Shown here: in pieces, positions 15,896 through 25,193 of the stretch
Layout of the letters: each line of letters starts with the position of its first letter
How positions within the stretch are numbered: position 1 is the first letter of the stretch
DNA from: Pseudovibrio japonicus
Lineage (GTDB): Bacteria > Pseudomonadota > Alphaproteobacteria > Rhizobiales > Stappiaceae
Direction: 5' to 3'
Assembly (NCBI RefSeq): GCF_014651595.1
Contig: NZ_BMXE01000006.1
Coordinates: forward strand, 186,001-250,000
Length of the DNA stretch: 64,000 nucleotides
Made by a program: the position numbers and the translations under genes
Notes under the pieces: model-generated
Seen by the model: the letters and a program-made list of their open reading frames with translations, nothing else
Told to the model about the DNA's origin: nothing
Databases searched by the model: none

Positions 15896-17112
15896 AGCGG
15901 TCGTCCCCAAGAGTTGCGGAGAAGATCTTCAATTTCGCGGTTCACGGAGTCCATGGATTCAAGCGCACGCTTCAGCGTTTCGCGGCCAATGGCTCCCGGC
16001 TCCAACTCATAGAGTGATTTCTTTTCAAGTCCTGCATTGGCAACCGCTGTGGAGTCCAGAGCAGGTGCTGTCAGTACGTCCTCACCAAACAACGCCCGCA
16101 TCAACCCGACAACACGGGTTTGCGGACTATCATTTGGATTGTGACGGGTCACCAGGAACCGCATCCAGTCCAGGTTCATCTCTCCGCCATTGTTCTCAAT
16201 CACACCCATCAGGTCAGAGCTCATGCCAAGAAACTGATTGCAGCTTGCAAGGTCGAGCATTTGAGGGTGCAATGTGATCAACAATCCGGTGGAAGCAAAC
16301 AGCGCGCCAAGTGTGAGAAATCCCAGTTGCGGCGGGCAATCAATCACGACAACATCGTAGTCCGCATCCACTTCGCTTAGCACGTTACGGATACGGCGGA
16401 AGAAGATGTTTTCACCGGTAGACGCCCCGGACGCGATGGCGGTGGGCACAATGTGCTCAAACTCAGCCAACTCAAGGTTGGCCGGAACCAGATCCAGATT
16501 ATCAAAATACGTCGGGCGGATCACTTCGCTCAGTGTGCGGCGGCCTTCATCGTATCGAAGTGCGCCAAATAAGGTAGAATTCGGCTCAACGTCAAACTCC
16601 GGCTGCACGCCAAACATGGCAGAAAGCGAAGCTTGCGGATCCAGATCAATGGCCAGCACGCGATAACCGCGCAGGGCCAGATAATGTGCCAGATGAGTGC
16701 TGGTTGTGGTTTTTGCCGAGCCACCTTTGAAATTTGCGCAGGCAATCACTTGCAAACGCTCACCCGGACGGCGACGCGGCAGAATATTGACCGCTTCATC
16801 ACCCTTTTTACGCGCAGCGAGCACTTCACGGATCGCGTTGATCTGCTCCAGAGTGTAACTGCGACGCCCATTGGCAAGACGGGTCGGTGTTGGCCCTTCT
16901 CCATCCAGATCCAACTGGCGAATGGTACTTTCAGAAACGCCGATCAGCCGCGCAACATCCACTGAAGAGAATGAACGCAGAGCTTTGTTGGCTTCTGGCG
17001 GATAAAGCTCCTGCCTCAACCGGTGCAGCTGGCCAGATAGGAGCTGCGAATAACGGGAGATCTTCTCAGACGGAGTTTCCTCACGTAAAAGAGTGTTGTT
17101 GCCGTATTCCAC
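15892..17112 (-). CDS. repA: RepA, ParA-like partition ATPase
   Basis: This 406-residue protein has an N-terminal MerR/HTH-like part (FSSVDVARLIGVSESTIRQLDLDGEGPTP, about 48-76) and then a ParA ATPase domain. The deviant Walker A motif is KGGSAKTT (129-136), and DLDPQAS lies at 156-162. It should drive segregation of the replicon with RepB and repress the repABC promoter. The start is GTG at 17112, with AGGG about 12 bases upstream. It is the first gene of the rep operon and shares an ATGA overlap with repB. Confidence 0.93.
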   Translation of the reverse strand: MEYGNNTLLREETPSEKISRYSQLLSGQLHRLRQELYPPEANKALRSFSSVDVARLIGVSESTIRQLDLDGEGPTPTRLANGRRSYTLEQINAIREVLAARKKGDEAVNILPRRRPGERLQVIACANFKGGSAKTTTSTHLAHYLALRGYRVLAIDLDPQASLSAMFGVQPEFDVEPNSTLFGALRYDEGRRTLSEVIRPTYFDNLDLVPANLELAEFEHIVPTAIASGASTGENIFFRRIRNVLSEVDADYDVVVIDCPPQLGFLTLGALFASTGLLITLHPQMLDLASCNQFLGMSSDLMGVIENNGGEMNLDWMRFLVTRHNPNDSPQTRVVGLMRALFGEDVLTAPALDSTAVANAGLEKKSLYELEPGAIGRETLKRALESMDSVNREIEDLLRNSWGRPL

Positions 17113-17951
17113 TTCGCTTCGCCCTCAAACGGTTCTAGTCATCTACAAACGGAAAGTGCGCCAATTTGGTCTGTGTTTGCGTCGAAAGGGTAACTGACCT
17201 GCACTTCAGTTCAATCCCTTTTTGCGTAATACCTGCCATCACTCAGGCGTTTTAGTCCGTTTTTTGGCGTTTTCATTTTTATTTTCAATGACTTAAAAGT
17301 TATTTGCGCCGGCAAAACAACAAGTGCATAAAATCGATCAAACAACCGATCTGTTTCCCAAGAAACGATCTTCCTGTACTGAATGGACCGACTCACTCTC
17401 CCTCTCACTGATTCTCTTAAGCTCGTCTTCAGCAGTAACACGGCGCAGAGCAGGGGGAATAAGTTTTGCAAACCACCCTAGGAAGACTGAGGTATTTGGC
17501 ACGCATCCAGGGCATATCTTGCTAAGGCACAACTGGATTCCACTTGTGGCGATAAGTAGCTTCAACCGGAAATTCAGTTAGCAACCCAAGTTGAGTATAG
17601 TTGAAATTATTTTATTAAAATATCGGCTTAAATCAGCTTACCAATAGGGAACTCTAAGTAAGAGTGGCGCACATACTCGATGAAACTGAGTGCACTTGCA
17701 CAATCTTCCAAAAACAATCGATAATACGGCATCTTTTTCCATGAAATGTGCTCGTTTTATTGGAAAGTTATGCCGCAGCTTCGCAATTTAATTGCTTTTA
17801 TAGTTCAGATATTGTTTTACAATTGGGAGAATGAACCGGCCAGACCGTATTGCAATTGAACTTGGCCTAAAAACAGAGCTGATGATCTAGTTTCCATATC
17901 CAAAAAGAGAAACGCCAAATTGCATAGATAATAATTGTAAGGCAGATAACT
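17113..17951. other. AT-rich intergenic region upstream of repA
   Basis: About 840 bases without a convincing gene separate the divergent repA and GntR genes. It should hold both promoters. Near repA there is an inverted repeat AACTGA(8)TCAGTT at 17192-17211, a candidate operator for RepA/RepB autoregulation. An imperfect inverted repeat, GATCTGTTTC with GAAACGATC, lies at about 17349-17371. The short open frame at 17211-17471 on the minus strand looks non-coding. Confidence 0.55.
17192..17211. promoter_or_regulatory. Inverted repeat upstream of repA
   Basis: AACTGA (17192-17197) and TCAGTT (17206-17211) are perfect 6-base arms around 8 bases, about 80 bases before the repA start. The position fits an autoregulatory operator of the rep operon. 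Not supported beyond symmetry and place. Confidence 0.3.
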
Positions 17952-18659
17952 TTGAAAATAGAGGATACATTAGAAAGAGCCGCACCATCGGTCACTGCAC
18001 AAAACGCCCCGTCCTCCGCCTCTCTCATCGACAGGGCCTATGCGCAACTGCGCGCGGCAATCTTGTCTGGCCAGCTTGAGCCAGGCAGCAAACTACGCAT
18101 CCGCGAAATGTGCAGTACATTTGATGTCGGGCCAACACCTGTACGTGAAGCACTGTCCCGCCTGGTGTCTCAGGGGCTGGTTGCCACTCAATCTCATAAG
18201 GGATTCTATATCCCGGAGCTCTCGAAAACCGAGTTTGAGGACATTATTGAGCAGCGCCGCCTGATTGAAAGCGCAACGGTTCGAACTGCCGTTGAAAAGG
18301 GCGACACGCAGTGGCGCGAAAGTGTCCTTGATGCGTACCATACCTTGCAGGAGATTGAGCGCACCTGGCAAACTTCACGCCGTGATTTCTGGAATGAATG
18401 GGAAGAAGCCAACCGCGTCTTTCATATGACACTGGTTGATGGCGCTGGCTCCAGCTGGGCAAGCCGCTTCCTGTACATGTTGCATGACCAGTGTACGCGC
18501 TACCGCGCTGCCATGCACCGCACAGGCTTCATTCCCGAGGGCGTCCAGGATGACCACAGCCAGCTGATCAATGCAGTGCGAACAGGAGACGGCGCTCTCG
18601 CCGCCGAAACGATCAAAACACACCTTGATCGCTTGCCGACACTTCCACTGCCATTCTAG
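17952..18659 (+). CDS. GntR-family transcriptional regulator (FadR/FCD type)
   Basis: This 235-residue protein has an N-terminal GntR winged helix (LIDRAYAQLRAAILSGQLEPGSKLRIREMC to GPTPVREALSRLVSQGLV, about 27-80). An all-helical FCD-type ligand domain follows, with candidate metal ligands (the Asp-x-x-x-His-type stretch EANRVFHMTLVDGAG and the C-terminal DDHSQLINAV). FCD regulators sense organic acids. The start is TTG at 17952 with AAGG upstream. It stands alone between repA and the capsule operon. Its target is not evident; the neighbouring capsule genes run towards it. Confidence 0.85.
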   Translation: MKIEDTLERAAPSVTAQNAPSSASLIDRAYAQLRAAILSGQLEPGSKLRIREMCSTFDVGPTPVREALSRLVSQGLVATQSHKGFYIPELSKTEFEDIIEQRRLIESATVRTAVEKGDTQWRESVLDAYHTLQEIERTWQTSRRDFWNEWEEANRVFHMTLVDGAGSSWASRFLYMLHDQCTRYRAAMHRTGFIPEGVQDDHSQLINAVRTGDGALAAETIKTHLDRLPTLPLPF

Positions 18660-18845
18660 GGCGCAGCGCCAAAAAATGGTTGCCGGTGAGGGACTAGCTC
18701 TCCCACCGCAATCCCTCAGGCTGCAACAAAGCGAACTCAAGCAACTCCGATCGGCTTTACCGACAAATTCCCCGTCTCTAAGATACTCTCGAGATCAACG
18801 CAGCCCGAGTTGTGCGACTGGAAGGTGAGGGTGCGCATAAGTTAA

Positions 18846-19592
18846 CTAGAGCCTGTTGCCACGCGCCAGAAATTTCAGAACTTCCATATTGGTGGGCCAA
18901 CTGTGATAGCACCCGGCCTGTTCATCTGGAGTAGGCGGGCACTCATTCGTACCCAAAAAATGTGAGGCTACGAGTTGGCCTGTATTACTGAAGAGTTCCA
19001 GATTGGTGCGAAACAGTGTTCTTTTGTTAGGTACCACCGTTGTTTCCGCTAGTACCTTACCTGCATCGATCCTCTGAATACTCTCATGGAGGCTCACAGT
19101 AAAAGCCTTTTCATTCGCCAGAATCCCATGAAAAACCGGATCTGGTCCCTTGTAGAGCGGCAGTTTACCGGGATGAATATTGTAGGTCTTACCAGAATAC
19201 CGCTCAAAAAACGGACTGCGCAAAATCTGCCCCAGATGAACTGTCAGGATCAGATCCGGTTTGCATTTCTGGATAAAATTCAGTGTTCGCACCGCACTCA
19301 CGTCATTGGTCCGCTGAACAGGACATTGCAAGCTATGAGCCCAGGTACGCATACTTTGCCATCTGGGAACATGCGGCATCCGGTAGGCGGGTTTTGTCAC
19401 CGCTCCCAGATATGCCGCGTACAGCGGGCCAGAGCGAAGCACAAGGTCTTTGTATGCGCGCCAGTCGTTTCGCTTGCCAACAACAGCTGCGCACTTCACT
19501 AGACCACAGATTTCGAACTCCGGGTAAGCAAGCAAAGAATGCAGAGCAGCATCCGTGTAGACACTGGCGTTAGAAATAAGACAGATCCGCAT
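18846..19592 (-). CDS. Formyltransferase-like protein, end of capsule operon
   Basis: This 248-residue protein has the formyltransferase core. NIHPGKLPLYKGPDPVFHG contains Asn138 and His140, and Asp176 lies in RIDAGKVL; these complete the Asn-His-Asp triad of 10-formyl-THF-dependent transferases. The C-terminal OB domain of Fmt/ArnA is missing, so the protein resembles sugar N-formyltransferases more than Met-tRNA formyltransferase. The ATG at 19592 is chosen because GCGGAG lies just upstream; a longer frame begins at 19613. It is the last gene of the capsule operon, which suggests that it formylates an amino-sugar or the amino-lipid part of the exported glycan. That substrate is inferred. 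Confidence 0.7.
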   Translation of the reverse strand: MRICLISNASVYTDAALHSLLAYPEFEICGLVKCAAVVGKRNDWRAYKDLVLRSGPLYAAYLGAVTKPAYRMPHVPRWQSMRTWAHSLQCPVQRTNDVSAVRTLNFIQKCKPDLILTVHLGQILRSPFFERYSGKTYNIHPGKLPLYKGPDPVFHGILANEKAFTVSLHESIQRIDAGKVLAETTVVPNKRTLFRTNLELFSNTGQLVASHFLGTNECPPTPDEQAGCYHSWPTNMEVLKFLARGNRL

Positions 19593-19605
19593 GGATACTC
19601 CGCAC

Positions 19606-20904
19606 TTACACAAAATGGTCGTATGTTACGCCCATTTTGCGAGCCTTCGCCAGCCTCGGCGGTTCCATTCGCTTCATCCGGTGCTCTGTGTAGGAAGTGG
19701 TCAGGATTTTCTCTGCCGTCCCCTTCGCAGCTGCCTCAAGACCATCCGCATTATACAGCGTACCCCGCACTTGGATGGTAGCTTTCAAGGCCTCGACGAA
19801 TTTCTGGAAGACCTCTGGCTCCGGTGGTGTGGCCGAGCACCAAAAATCTTCCCAGTCGCCTTGATGCGTCAGTCCATCCATATCGTAGATCGTTGGCAAT
19901 ATGCAGCAGGTCGGCACACCATATTCGAGCGCTTCAATCCCTGCTGAGCTATTAATGGTCAGCATGCCCAAGGATGGCTCGGCAAGTTCCTTGATTGTCT
20001 GACCATGAATAAGCAGCGTACGCTCTTCAACGCCATGTTTCCGGCTTGCCGCAACAATGGCGCGTGAAAGTTCCTTAAAGCGGTACTCCAGCGGATGGCT
20101 CTTGAACAGTAGAGATGTTCCTTCAGGAGCGTTGCGGGCAAAGGAGGCGATCACCTTCTCAATCGCCTCATAAATGCTGCCAAACGGGGAGTGATCGCGT
20201 ATCTGGAAGTCTCCATTCAGCTGCAGAGCGAACAGGTAATAAGACGTGCCACTGCGCTTCAACCCATCCCAAATAACATCAGCTTCCTTCTTTCGTTGCT
20301 TGGCCTGCAAACGTGCTTTCAGCCAACCACCATAGACCTGCACACGGGATTCGGTGCGATGATTTCGGTAATGCGGAAACTTGCGGGCATGAATAGCGTT
20401 GAAGAGGGTAAAGCCCAGTTCCTGCAGTACAATCTGCTTGTAGCTGCCCGGGTAGCGAAGCTGAGATGTATCCTCGGTCACCGGGAAATCAAGTGCCATC
20501 AGTTCCTGTTTGGTCTGCGGAAAATGGGAGAGCGCAGAACAACCACCGTACTCAACCGTCATCCAGTCTGGTCGCAGGTAGCCCAGTTCCGTGGCAATGA
20601 TGTTCACATCCAGACGTTTTGCAACTCCAATGGCAATCTTATGATAGTAGCGCCGGTCTCCATGAAGCAGGATATCAGTGACCCCGTTCGCAACAATCAG
20701 GGCTTCCAGGAAGAGCGCCCAATTCTCTGGAGGCTCAGAGAACCGAACAGCGTCCGTATGCTCCCAATCATGGACGTCACTCCCGCAAAAATGAACCTTG
20801 AGCGTCTTGGTACCCAGCTCCTCCAAGTAATGCGCAGTGCGCGCGTAATACTTTGAAAGTGGGCCTTGCAGCAGCAAAACGCAGCGATTGTTCTGTGAAG
20901 TCAT
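19606..20904 (-). CDS. KpsS-like capsule polysaccharide transferase, copy 1
   Basis: This 432-residue protein belongs to the Capsule_synth (KpsS/KpsC/LipB) family. It shares with its neighbour the motifs GYLRPDWMTVEYGG, IRDHSPF, LLFKSHPLEYRF and TINSSAGIEALEYGVPT, the conserved His- and Ser-containing patches of the family. In Escherichia coli, KpsS and KpsC are beta-Kdo transferases that build the poly-Kdo linker on a phospholipid; Sinorhizobium RkpJ is a relative. The ATG at 20904 overlaps the upstream copy by 4 bases. The two copies are clearly paralogous but divergent, so they may carry out successive steps. Confidence 0.85.
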   Translation of the reverse strand: MTSQNNRCVLLLQGPLSKYYARTAHYLEELGTKTLKVHFCGSDVHDWEHTDAVRFSEPPENWALFLEALIVANGVTDILLHGDRRYYHKIAIGVAKRLDVNIIATELGYLRPDWMTVEYGGCSALSHFPQTKQELMALDFPVTEDTSQLRYPGSYKQIVLQELGFTLFNAIHARKFPHYRNHRTESRVQVYGGWLKARLQAKQRKKEADVIWDGLKRSGTSYYLFALQLNGDFQIRDHSPFGSIYEAIEKVIASFARNAPEGTSLLFKSHPLEYRFKELSRAIVAASRKHGVEERTLLIHGQTIKELAEPSLGMLTINSSAGIEALEYGVPTCCILPTIYDMDGLTHQGDWEDFWCSATPPEPEVFQKFVEALKATIQVRGTLYNADGLEAAAKGTAEKILTTSYTEHRMKRMEPPRLAKARKMGVTYDHFV

Positions 20905-22205
20905 TTGTCACCCCAGTAACAATCCGCAAAAAGGGGCACACCAGCGGCTTTGGCTGCAGCCAGTCGTGGCGGTGTTTCAACATACGCACCATGCCCATTG
21001 ACACGATTATTCAAGATGCGCTGTACAAACTCTTCAGCCGCGATCTTTCGCCCTTCGCGATTAAAGAAGCTGCCCCGAACTTGAATTGTATGCCCCATAA
21101 GCTTTTCCAGATCGTGATAAAGGTCAGCGTCTGGCTGAACTGGATCCTTCCAAAAGTCCTCCAAAGATCGCTGGTCCGTCAATCCGGCAATATCATAGAC
21201 TGCAATCCCCATGGCCTTCACGGGCACACCGATCTTCAGGGCTTCCATACCCACGGTGCTGTTCACAAGCACACACCCCTGCGAATGCTTTAAAAGCTTA
21301 TTCAGGTCGCCGCCATCAATAATAAGTGTACGCTCCAGACAACCAAAATCAGCAGCTATACTACGGATGACATTCGGCCAGTCTTCCACATTGTTGTCAA
21401 AGGGGTGGAGCTTGAACACCAACTTACTATCAGTCGACGCGCTGCGCGTAAACGTACTGTAAATCTCACGAATGAAGGTGGACAGATGCTTATACGGGGA
21501 GTGATGCCGGATCTGGTAGTCCCCTTGCATCTGCATCGGAACGACAAAATAGTTGGCCTGTTCTTCCACAAGCCTCTCTATGACGTCCTCCGCCTCGCAC
21601 CCAAGGCGTTTTTGACGGATCAACCGCGGAATATAGCTAAAGTAATCCTGAAAGGGGTGGTAATAGCGATCACGCTGATAAAACGGAAACAGATACGGGA
21701 AGAAAACAGGGATGAGGTTGCAAATCACCTCATTGGTTGCCTCTTGCAAAAACGCATGCGGAAACCGGCCAGCGGGTTCCAAAGGAGGCAGCTCGGCAGC
21801 ACCTTGTTTTATCTGCTCAGGATCTGTTGGATAGTGCGAATATACGCCCATCCCTCCACGCTCAAGCGTGATCCAATCCGGGCGCATGTAACCAAACTCA
21901 TAAGCAAAGGTGTTGATCCCACGCTTCATGGCCACATCATGAGCTATCCGATGATAGGGTCGCCGGTCGCTATAATAGAGAATATCTGTGATCGCATTTT
22001 CATCGATCAGCTTCTCCAGCGAACTACGCCAGCTCTTCAAACGCCCCCAATAATTCTTCGCGCCCAAACCAACACGGAAGTACCAGTCACTGAGCGAAAA
22101 ATTGACAATAACGCACCGGGCGCCCTGCGTTTCAAACGCCTTTACAAGCCCCCGACAGAAAGCAGAGGGGTGCGATTGTAGAATAAGAATCGTGCGGGTT
22201 GTCAT
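20901..22205 (-). CDS. KpsS-like capsule polysaccharide transferase, copy 2
   Basis: This 434-residue paralogue of the next gene has the family motifs GYMRPDWITLERGG, IRHHSPYKHL, LVFKLHPFDNN and LVNSTVGMEALKIGVPV. It is expected to transfer a sugar (Kdo in the studied relatives) to the lipid or linker of the capsule at the inner face of the membrane. It lies 15 bases after kpsT and overlaps the other copy by 4 bases. E. coli uses one single-module KpsS and one two-module KpsC; here there are two single-module proteins and no two-module KpsC in view. No Kdo synthesis genes are in the window. Confidence 0.85.
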   Translation of the reverse strand: MTTRTILILQSHPSAFCRGLVKAFETQGARCVIVNFSLSDWYFRVGLGAKNYWGRLKSWRSSLEKLIDENAITDILYYSDRRPYHRIAHDVAMKRGINTFAYEFGYMRPDWITLERGGMGVYSHYPTDPEQIKQGAAELPPLEPAGRFPHAFLQEATNEVICNLIPVFFPYLFPFYQRDRYYHPFQDYFSYIPRLIRQKRLGCEAEDVIERLVEEQANYFVVPMQMQGDYQIRHHSPYKHLSTFIREIYSTFTRSASTDSKLVFKLHPFDNNVEDWPNVIRSIAADFGCLERTLIIDGGDLNKLLKHSQGCVLVNSTVGMEALKIGVPVKAMGIAVYDIAGLTDQRSLEDFWKDPVQPDADLYHDLEKLMGHTIQVRGSFFNREGRKIAAEEFVQRILNNRVNGHGAYVETPPRLAAAKAAGVPLFADCYWGDK

Positions 22206-22220
22206 ATTACCTAGGTCCAG

Positions 22221-22877
22221 CTACTTGAGCTGGTTCTTGCGATGTTGAGCGAGCGCTTCATCGACAGAGTCATACATTGTCAACTCCCCTTCATGCAGAA
22301 GGCATGCGGCGTCGCAGAGCTTCTTGATTGCTGACTCGGCGTGGGAGATCATGATGATGTTTGCGTGTTTAAGCTTTGTCTCAAAGACTTTGTCGCATTT
22401 TCGTTTAAAACGCGCGTCACCAACTGCAGTAATTTCGTCGATCAGATAACATTCAAAGTTCACCGCCATACTGACTCCGAATGCAAGACGCGCCTTCATC
22501 CCGCTCGAGTATGTCTTGATCGGAAGTGACATGGATGCACCGAGTTCAGAGAAATCCTCCACAAATTGCACCATTCGTTCGGTGTCTTCACCATACATCC
22601 GTGCTACGAAGCGAACGTTTTCGATGCCGGTCATCTTTCCAGCAAATCCACCCTTAAAACCAAGTGGCCAAGAAACTTTCACGTTTCGTTTAATCTTCCC
22701 GCTATCCGGTAACTCTGCTCCGGCAATCAAGCGCATCAGCGTCGATTTGCCTGCACCATTGTGACCGAGAATCCCAATATTTTTCCCACTGGGGAACCGA
22801 GCCGTCAGCCCTTTAAGGATCGTCTTGGTAACACCCTTAAGGTGATACGTTTTCCGTACATCCTGAAATTCAATCAT
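22221..22877 (-). CDS. kpsT: KpsT-like capsule ABC transporter ATPase
   Basis: This 218-residue ATPase has Walker A GHNGAGKST (38-46), the KpsT/Wzt-type signature YSSGMKAR (123-130) and Walker B CYLIDE (143-148). It lacks the C-terminal glycan-binding domain of Wzt-type proteins, which is typical of KpsT. It powers export of lipid-linked capsule chains across the inner membrane with KpsM. The ATG at 22877 overlaps the kpsM stop as TGATG, so the pair is translationally coupled. The Sinorhizobium counterpart is RkpS. Confidence 0.93.
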   Translation of the reverse strand: MIEFQDVRKTYHLKGVTKTILKGLTARFPSGKNIGILGHNGAGKSTLMRLIAGAELPDSGKIKRNVKVSWPLGFKGGFAGKMTGIENVRFVARMYGEDTERMVQFVEDFSELGASMSLPIKTYSSGMKARLAFGVSMAVNFECYLIDEITAVGDARFKRKCDKVFETKLKHANIIMISHAESAIKKLCDAACLLHEGELTMYDSVDEALAQHRKNQLK

Positions 22878-23650
22878 CAGAAAGACTTCTTTCGATAGAG
22901 ACGTTCACCTAAGAAACCAAAGAGAAGCAAGACTAACGCGCAAGTCAGAAGATATGATTTACTCAAGACAACACTATTATAGTTTGAATAGTAGCCCTCA
23001 CGAAACCACTCGACGCCATGCAACACCGGATTCCAAGATAATAATTTCACTATGTGCGTTGGAAAGTCACTGGGAACATAAAAGATACCCGAAAGAAAGA
23101 AGAGTGGCTTGCTAATAATTGATTCGAGTTGCTTCCAGGTCGGCCACAGTCGAAATAATACAGCGTTGGATGTCCCTGCACCCAATCCAAGTAGAGTAAG
23201 TGCTCCAAATCCCATAGCGCACTGCTCAATATGAACAGGGAGTGGCGCATCATCACCGATGATTATTATGGAGAAAAACAAAACAACGATCATCAGGTAG
23301 GTCAGGACGATCAGAATATACTTGGAGATCAGTATGTCAACTTCATTGACAAGAGGATAGCTCAAGAGCCCACGACTTGAATTGATCGCGGCCATAAGTG
23401 AACTTGATAGCTTCGAATACGTTTGGAAGGGCAAAATTCCTGTTGCGAAAAACAACGCGAAGCTGGTTCCAAAAGCCGGTGATCTGCCAACACTCGAGAA
23501 AATAAAAACCAAAACCAGCGTACTGAGTGCAGGATTCACAATCGCCCAGAGATATCCGAGCTGCGTATCACCAAATGCAGTCCTAGTTTCACGAAGGACT
23601 AGCGCACCAATGACGCGCGCCTGTGTTGTGATTACACTGTCCATTCTCAT
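22877..23650 (-). CDS. kpsM: KpsM-like capsule ABC transporter permease
   Basis: This protein of about 257 residues has six membrane helices and the ABC-2 permease start typical of KpsM (VIGALVLRETRTAFGDTQLGYLWA, and FFSIIIIGDDAPLP between helices). With KpsT it forms the inner-membrane exporter of the capsule. The ATG at 23650 is chosen because the distance to the conserved LRE-TR motif then equals that of E. coli KpsM. A GTG at 23671 would overlap the kpsE-like gene by 17 bases, and an ATG at 23644 is also possible. The Sinorhizobium counterpart is RkpR. Confidence 0.9.
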   Translation of the reverse strand: MRMDSVITTQARVIGALVLRETRTAFGDTQLGYLWAIVNPALSTLVLVFIFSSVGRSPAFGTSFALFFATGILPFQTYSKLSSSLMAAINSSRGLLSYPLVNEVDILISKYILIVLTYLMIVVLFFSIIIIGDDAPLPVHIEQCAMGFGALTLLGLGAGTSNAVLFRLWPTWKQLESIISKPLFFLSGIFYVPSDFPTHIVKLLSWNPVLHGVEWFREGYYSNYNSVVLSKSYLLTCALVLLLFGFLGERLYRKKSF

Positions 23651-23654
23651 CAAT

Positions 23655-25019
23655 CTACTTAAGGTGGTCACGAATAGAATAGGTGATTACAGTCCCAAGT
23701 GCCCAGATACCAAGGAATCCAAGAAACAGTATGAGTGAATTGATTAGCCGTTTCGGATAAATTGCTTCCTGAGGCAACGAGGGCGGATTAAAGACAGCAA
23801 GATACCGCTGTTGACGATCAGCTTCAGCGCGCGAGCGCTCCAAGCCAGCAAGAGCAGCGGTGTATGCTTGTTGAGCAAACTCCTGTTCGACAACCAATTC
23901 TTCATAGTTTGCCAACAGCGAAGACAATGATGAAAGACGATCGGCCTCCCCCGCTTCCGCTTGCAGTTGCTCAGGACGTTTCCCGCCAATTTCATCGCGC
24001 TTGGTCAATATCTGTTTAACCAAAACGTCTTCCTGTTTGCGAAGTTGGCGGATCGTTGGCGAGCTTTCGTCAATTGTTCCAACAAGTGTTGCCAGACGGG
24101 ATCGTGTATCCAGGAGCTGCTTTTCAAGGCCAGCAATAAGCTCGATCTGCACCTCAGCGTTTCTCGTCGGGTCGATAGAACTCTCTGTATTACGAAAGTC
24201 CTTCATACGCATCCGAACCATTTTCATTCGCAATTCAGCGCGCCGAACTTCTTCTTCTGCAAACTTCACCGCATCTCGGCGTGCATTCTGGGAAAGCGTA
24301 TTCACCAACTCAGAGCTATAAGACAGAACGTGAGATGCAACGCTTTCCGCCATCTCTGGTGAGAACGCCTGAACCTCCACCTCGATAATACTCGATGTAT
24401 TATCAAAGGTGATTGAGATCATATCCTGCCAGTAATTCACGAGCTCTTCGATCGGAGAGGCTGGGTCGAAACGATAGATAAAGTCTACGTTAGGATCGCT
24501 AAAGTGACTGAGAATTCCGTCGTCTTTCGCAAGTCGTTCGACAACTTCCCGCCCTTTAAGGTAATCCATCAAGATAAATGAATCAGTCGTTGTTGTACCA
24601 ACGCTTGCTAGCCCTGTTAATGCTCCCAAGAAGTCACCTCCTGCGGAGGTTCCATCCATACCACGCACCGAAAAGCCGATAGTGGAGGAAAACCGTTCGG
24701 ACGCAATCAATAAGAAGTAGGTTGCACCAAGCACGCTTGGAAGGACAACCATGAGCGCAAATGAAAGGGCAAGAATTCGTCGCCTAAACTGCTGAGGTCT
24801 CAAACCGCGAAAACCGAAGAGACCTTTGACCCCATCGTTACTTTCCTGCCGCGCCTTCTCGATAGGCAACTTAACAACAGATGCAACTTTTTTTATGGGC
24901 GACTTACCTTTGACAGCAGGAGCTTGCTTCTCTGGAACCTCCGGCGTCGGCTTTTCAGCGGCAGGCTTCGACGCTGCAGGTGGCATTTCTGCAACTTTTG
25001 CGGCCGTCCCTTTTTCCAT
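23655..25019 (-). CDS. kpsE: KpsE-like polysaccharide co-polymerase/export protein
   Basis: This protein of about 454 residues has an Ala/Pro/Lys-rich N-terminal cytoplasmic tail (1-60), a membrane helix at about 82-105, and a large periplasmic part with long coiled coil (roughly 230-390, for example RRDAVKFAEEEVRRAELRMK). A C-terminal membrane helix follows (NSLILFLGFLGIWALGTVITY). This is the PCP-3 (KpsE) layout; the protein bridges KpsMT to the outer-membrane exporter. The ATG at 25019 has AAGGTG upstream. The open frame continues 54 codons further to 25181, and the last part of that extension could be coding. The Sinorhizobium counterpart is RkpT. Confidence 0.88.
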   Translation of the reverse strand: MEKGTAAKVAEMPPAASKPAAEKPTPEVPEKQAPAVKGKSPIKKVASVVKLPIEKARQESNDGVKGLFGFRGLRPQQFRRRILALSFALMVVLPSVLGATYFLLIASERFSSTIGFSVRGMDGTSAGGDFLGALTGLASVGTTTTDSFILMDYLKGREVVERLAKDDGILSHFSDPNVDFIYRFDPASPIEELVNYWQDMISITFDNTSSIIEVEVQAFSPEMAESVASHVLSYSSELVNTLSQNARRDAVKFAEEEVRRAELRMKMVRMRMKDFRNTESSIDPTRNAEVQIELIAGLEKQLLDTRSRLATLVGTIDESSPTIRQLRKQEDVLVKQILTKRDEIGGKRPEQLQAEAGEADRLSSLSSLLANYEELVVEQEFAQQAYTAALAGLERSRAEADRQQRYLAVFNPPSLPQEAIYPKRLINSLILFLGFLGIWALGTVITYSIRDHLK

Positions 25020-25193
25020 GTGGGTCTTCACCTTTTTCAAATGTGCATCTAGTCGCCGAAGGAGACGCGTACTTGCTTCTCCGAATGGAAAATGGCAGAA
25101 TTTAGCTAAATCATAGCATATCGACCTGAAGTGAGAAATCTTTATTAGTTTCTCAACATAAATCGCGCAGCTACTACGCAAAACTTAGCAAAC

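Noticed and set aside
17211-17471. 86-codon minus-strand frame between repA and the GntR gene.
   Set aside because: Translation looks random, the region is AT-rich and should contain rep operon control sites.
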